A stretch of DNA of 64,000 bases, from contig NZ_JAPHOQ010000011.1 in NCBI RefSeq assembly GCF_026191355.1, positions 124,001 through 188,000 of the forward strand. The letters are read 5' to 3'. A model generated the notes under the pieces. That model saw only the letters and a list, made by a program, of their open reading frames with translations, did no database searches and was not told where the DNA came from. Both the position numbers and the translations under genes were made by a program. Numbering within the stretch: the first letter of the stretch is position 1; each line of letters starts with the position of its first letter. Origin of the DNA: Legionella sheltonii (GTDB lineage: Bacteria > Pseudomonadota > Gammaproteobacteria > Legionellales > Legionellaceae). Below are positions 61,558 through 64,000 of this stretch, in pieces.

Positions 61558-64000
61558 TTAGAGAGGTGTTTTTGCTGCGATCCATTGTTTAATTTCAGAG
61601 GCTGTTTTATCAATAACCAGTATAATTTGTTGATACAATTGCTCCAATAAATCACGTTGTCCTGATTTCCAATAATCTTCAAAATATTGGCACGCCATTT
61701 TTATTCGAGTGGCACCAACATATACTACCCCTCCCTTAATTTTATGAGTGAGTTTTTGGGTTTGTTCCCAATCACCTTGCTCATGTGCTTTTTTGAGCAG
61801 AGCAATATCTTCGGCAAAGGAGTGATCGAGCATTAGGTTGAGCATGTCGCGAAGTGTATGTTCTGCACCTGTAGTTTTAATTCCTTCCTCAACATCAAGT
61901 AGTGGAAATTTAGAAAGATCAAAGAGTTGTTCTTCTGTTGCAGGTCTCTCAGAAATGCAATTTTCAGGAGAATTTATCCTTTCTTTGAGTATGGAAGGAA
62001 TAAATGAGCTCAAAATATCACCGCATTTTTTTTGCGTTAATGGCTTGCTGATCACCGCATTGATGCCCGATTCGATACATCGCTCTTTATTTTCCTCACC
62101 AACATGGGCGGTAAGTGCAATGATGGGGGTGTGATATTTTTTTGAAACTTCTTGTACACGAATGTAATGGGTGACTTGATAACCATCCATATCAGGCAGA
62201 CCAATATCCATAAAAATTAAGTCATATCTATTTTTCTTCCACAGTTCTAACGCAGATTGTCCATCAACCGCTACATCTACTTGGCAGTGATAGTGATTTA
62301 ACATGGCTTTTGCTATGGTTTGCGCCACAGTATTGTCTTCCACGAGCAAGATGCGATGTTTGAATGAATGGATTGATGGATTTGAATAGGGAGTGGTTAT
62401 GGCAGTGTTTTGTTTAAGACTGGATATATTGAAGTCAAAATCTTTATCAATACCTGTTTCATCTTCTAAAAGTGCTGTTTTTAAGGGAATGATACAGGTA
62501 AATTTTGTTCCTTTGGCAACAGTACTCTCGACATATATTTCTCCATCTAATTCATCAATAAACTGTTTGATTACAGCAAGGCCTAAACCTGCTCCTTTAT
62601 AAATTCCTTTATAGGAAGGGGTTAAACGTTTGAATTGGAGAAAAATTTCTTGTTGCTTGTCTTTCGGAATCCCCATGCCACTATCTTCCACGACAAATTG
62701 GATGATCACTTCACGGTTTTCTCGCTTTGCCAGCTTGGCTGTTACAGTTACAAACCCGGCATCTGTAAAATTCAATGAATTCGAAATCAGTTCAAGTAAA
62801 ATTCTATGGATACGAACCGGATCTCCAATAAGAAATCTGGGAATATCGGGATCAAATTCTAGAGATAAGGTCAGTCGTTTAGAAGATGCTTTGGCTTTAT
62901 TCAGATCAATCACATGTTGCGCTATTTTTTGTAATACGAATTTTTTCCTCACTTTGGGGATTTCGCCAGAGCTTACATGAATCGCTTCAAGTACATCATC
63001 CATAAAATCAAGCAGAGCATGACTGGATGCAACTAGGTTCTCTGAATATTCTTTAATTCTAGGACTTTCTGCTTCAGATTGGATAAGGTCTGCAAATCCT
63101 ACGATACCGGTAAGGGGGGTACGAATGTCATGACGCATATTTTCCAGAAATTCTGTTTTTGCCAGACTTGCTGCTTCTGCTTTTTCTTTTGCAATTTTGA
63201 GCTCTGCTTCAATTTTTTTTCGGTCTGTGATGTCAATGGAAATCCCTAGTACCCCGGTAATTTCCCCTTTTTTATTACGCATTGGTGATTTATGGCTTAA
63301 AAAAATGGCATCTTTACCACCTACTTGCGCTTTTTCTTCAATGATTTCAGTTTCACCTGTTTGCATAATATGAAGATCATTTTGTCGAAATAACTCAGCT
63401 TGGTTTTTGCCCCAAGGCAGGTCAAAATCAGTTTTTCCTACGATTTCATAGCCAAATTGAAACCCTACACTTTGAGCTTGGCGATTGTTGCATCCTAAAT
63501 AAACCCCGTTTTTGTCTTTCCAATAAACATGTCCTGGCATATTGGCCAAAATATTTTCCAAGGTGGATTGTGTTTTTTCTTGGCTTGAACAGAGAGCAGC
63601 CTCTTGTTTTTTTCGATTGGTTATATTTAAGGAGATGCCAATAATTCCGGTGACATTGCCGTGTTCATCATGTAAAGGAGTTTTACGGGTTAATACCACT
63701 ACTTGTTCTCCATTTGCGATGGTCCCAATTTCTTCCAATTCCAATGAGGAATTCAGGTTCATTACTTTTAAATCGTTATTGCGAATCGTTGTTGCAGATT
63801 CAGCCCAAGGCATTTCAAAATCAGTTTTTCCAATGATGGATTTCATCCCAGTCATTTCCAACATTGCGTCATTGCAACCTAAATAAACTCCATTTTTGTC
63901 TTTCCAATAGATACTTCCAGGCAATGCTTTGATGATGCTTAATGTAAGCGATGAGTTTTCTGCAGATAAAGCTGAAGTAGGGGGTTCCTTGCAATGATAG
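61558..64000 (-). CDS. Hybrid sensor histidine kinase (PAS-PAS-HisKA-HATPase-REC-HPt), 5' partial
   Basis: At least 813 codons; the frame stays open to the window edge (reading LSIIKALPGSIYWKDKNGVYLGCND), so the true start lies beyond 64000. Two similar PAS domains (LPGSIYWKDKNGVYLGCND and MPGHVYWKDKNGVYLGCNN, each ending in GITGIIGISLNIT-type text) are followed by HisKA with FLENMRHDIRTPLTGIVGFADL, HATPase_c (LISNSLNFTDAG, VVEDSGMGIPKDKQQEIFLQF, GAGLGLAVIKQFIDELDGEI), a receiver with DLIFMDIGLPDMDGYQ, and an HPt with TQKLTHKIKGGVVYVGATRI. This is a four-step phosphorelay in one chain that needs an outside response regulator. No membrane segment is seen in the visible part. Confidence 0.93.
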   Translation of the reverse strand, partial: YHCKEPPTSALSAENSSLTLSIIKALPGSIYWKDKNGVYLGCNDAMLEMTGMKSIIGKTDFEMPWAESATTIRNNDLKVMNLNSSLELEEIGTIANGEQVVVLTRKTPLHDEHGNVTGIIGISLNITNRKKQEAALCSSQEKTQSTLENILANMPGHVYWKDKNGVYLGCNNRQAQSVGFQFGYEIVGKTDFDLPWGKNQAELFRQNDLHIMQTGETEIIEEKAQVGGKDAIFLSHKSPMRNKKGEITGVLGISIDITDRKKIEAELKIAKEKAEAASLAKTEFLENMRHDIRTPLTGIVGFADLIQSEAESPRIKEYSENLVASSHALLDFMDDVLEAIHVSSGEIPKVRKKFVLQKIAQHVIDLNKAKASSKRLTLSLEFDPDIPRFLIGDPVRIHRILLELISNSLNFTDAGFVTVTAKLAKRENREVIIQFVVEDSGMGIPKDKQQEIFLQFKRLTPSYKGIYKGAGLGLAVIKQFIDELDGEIYVESTVAKGTKFTCIIPLKTALLEDETGIDKDFDFNISSLKQNTAITTPYSNPSIHSFKHRILLVEDNTVAQTIAKAMLNHYHCQVDVAVDGQSALELWKKNRYDLIFMDIGLPDMDGYQVTHYIRVQEVSKKYHTPIIALTAHVGEENKERCIESGINAVISKPLTQKKCGDILSSFIPSILKERINSPENCISERPATEEQLFDLSKFPLLDVEEGIKTTGAEHTLRDMLNLMLDHSFAEDIALLKKAHEQGDWEQTQKLTHKIKGGVVYVGATRIKMACQYFEDYWKSGQRDLLEQLYQQIILVIDKTASEIKQWIAAKTPL

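Overview
The window comes from an AT-rich gammaproteobacterial chromosome, most likely a Legionella species or close relative. The reasons are the density of secreted or eukaryote-like proteins (OTU-type protease, ankyrin protein, toxin-type glycosyltransferase, papain-like protease with repeats), a cyclodipeptide synthase, and base composition. The species assignment is inference; no rRNA or other marker gene is present.

Layout. 1-3430: a 2-oxoacid dehydrogenase E1 gene running in from the left, a glutaryl-CoA dehydrogenase-type gene and two small envelope proteins. 3595-3671: tRNA-Pro(GGG). 3672-24140: an accessory block that looks like a repeatedly invaded genomic island. It holds a DUF1653 gene, an ISL3-type IS sitting in a DUF4124 gene with an 8-bp target duplication, a reverse transcriptase + PD-(D/E)XK nuclease operon followed by a truncated winged-helix gene (candidate anti-phage system), IS3 debris, a FAD monooxygenase broken by IS66, and a REP-associated tyrosine transposase (RAYT) with a family of matching palindromic repeats. 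The right end of the RAYT element is itself split by an IS256-type element. 21500-31350: a Cys-rich secreted protein, a glycosyltransferase-type candidate effector, a repeat-containing secreted protein, two amidohydrolase-fold enzymes, a methyltransferase and a candidate effector protease. 31354-36122: a PAS-GAF-GGDEF-EAL protein split by a second IS66 copy. 36865-48522: a duplicated-domain protein, an ankyrin protein, a caspase-like/legumain-like secreted protease, DUF1003, an MFS transporter, an aminotransferase, a candidate effector, a periplasmic class II cyclic nucleotide phosphodiesterase and a ferritin-like protein. 48347-54216: a 1685-bp duplication bracketing a third IS66 copy. 54359-64000: a P-loop kinase, a second IS256 copy, an unknown protein, an M20 peptidase, DUF1810, an OTU-like protein, a cyclodipeptide synthase and a hybrid sensor kinase running off the right end.

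How the parts relate. There are few long operons. The first two genes are translationally coupled (catabolism of 2-oxoacids and acyl-CoA), and the RT and nuclease genes overlap by 4 bp and probably act together. Most other genes are single units typical of an effector-rich plastic genome. Three identical IS66 copies, two identical IS256 copies and the RAYT/REP family show recent and continuing element activity. Two of the three IS66 copies are flanked by long exact duplications (470 bp and 1685 bp) instead of the usual 8 bp, which is the most unusual structural feature here.
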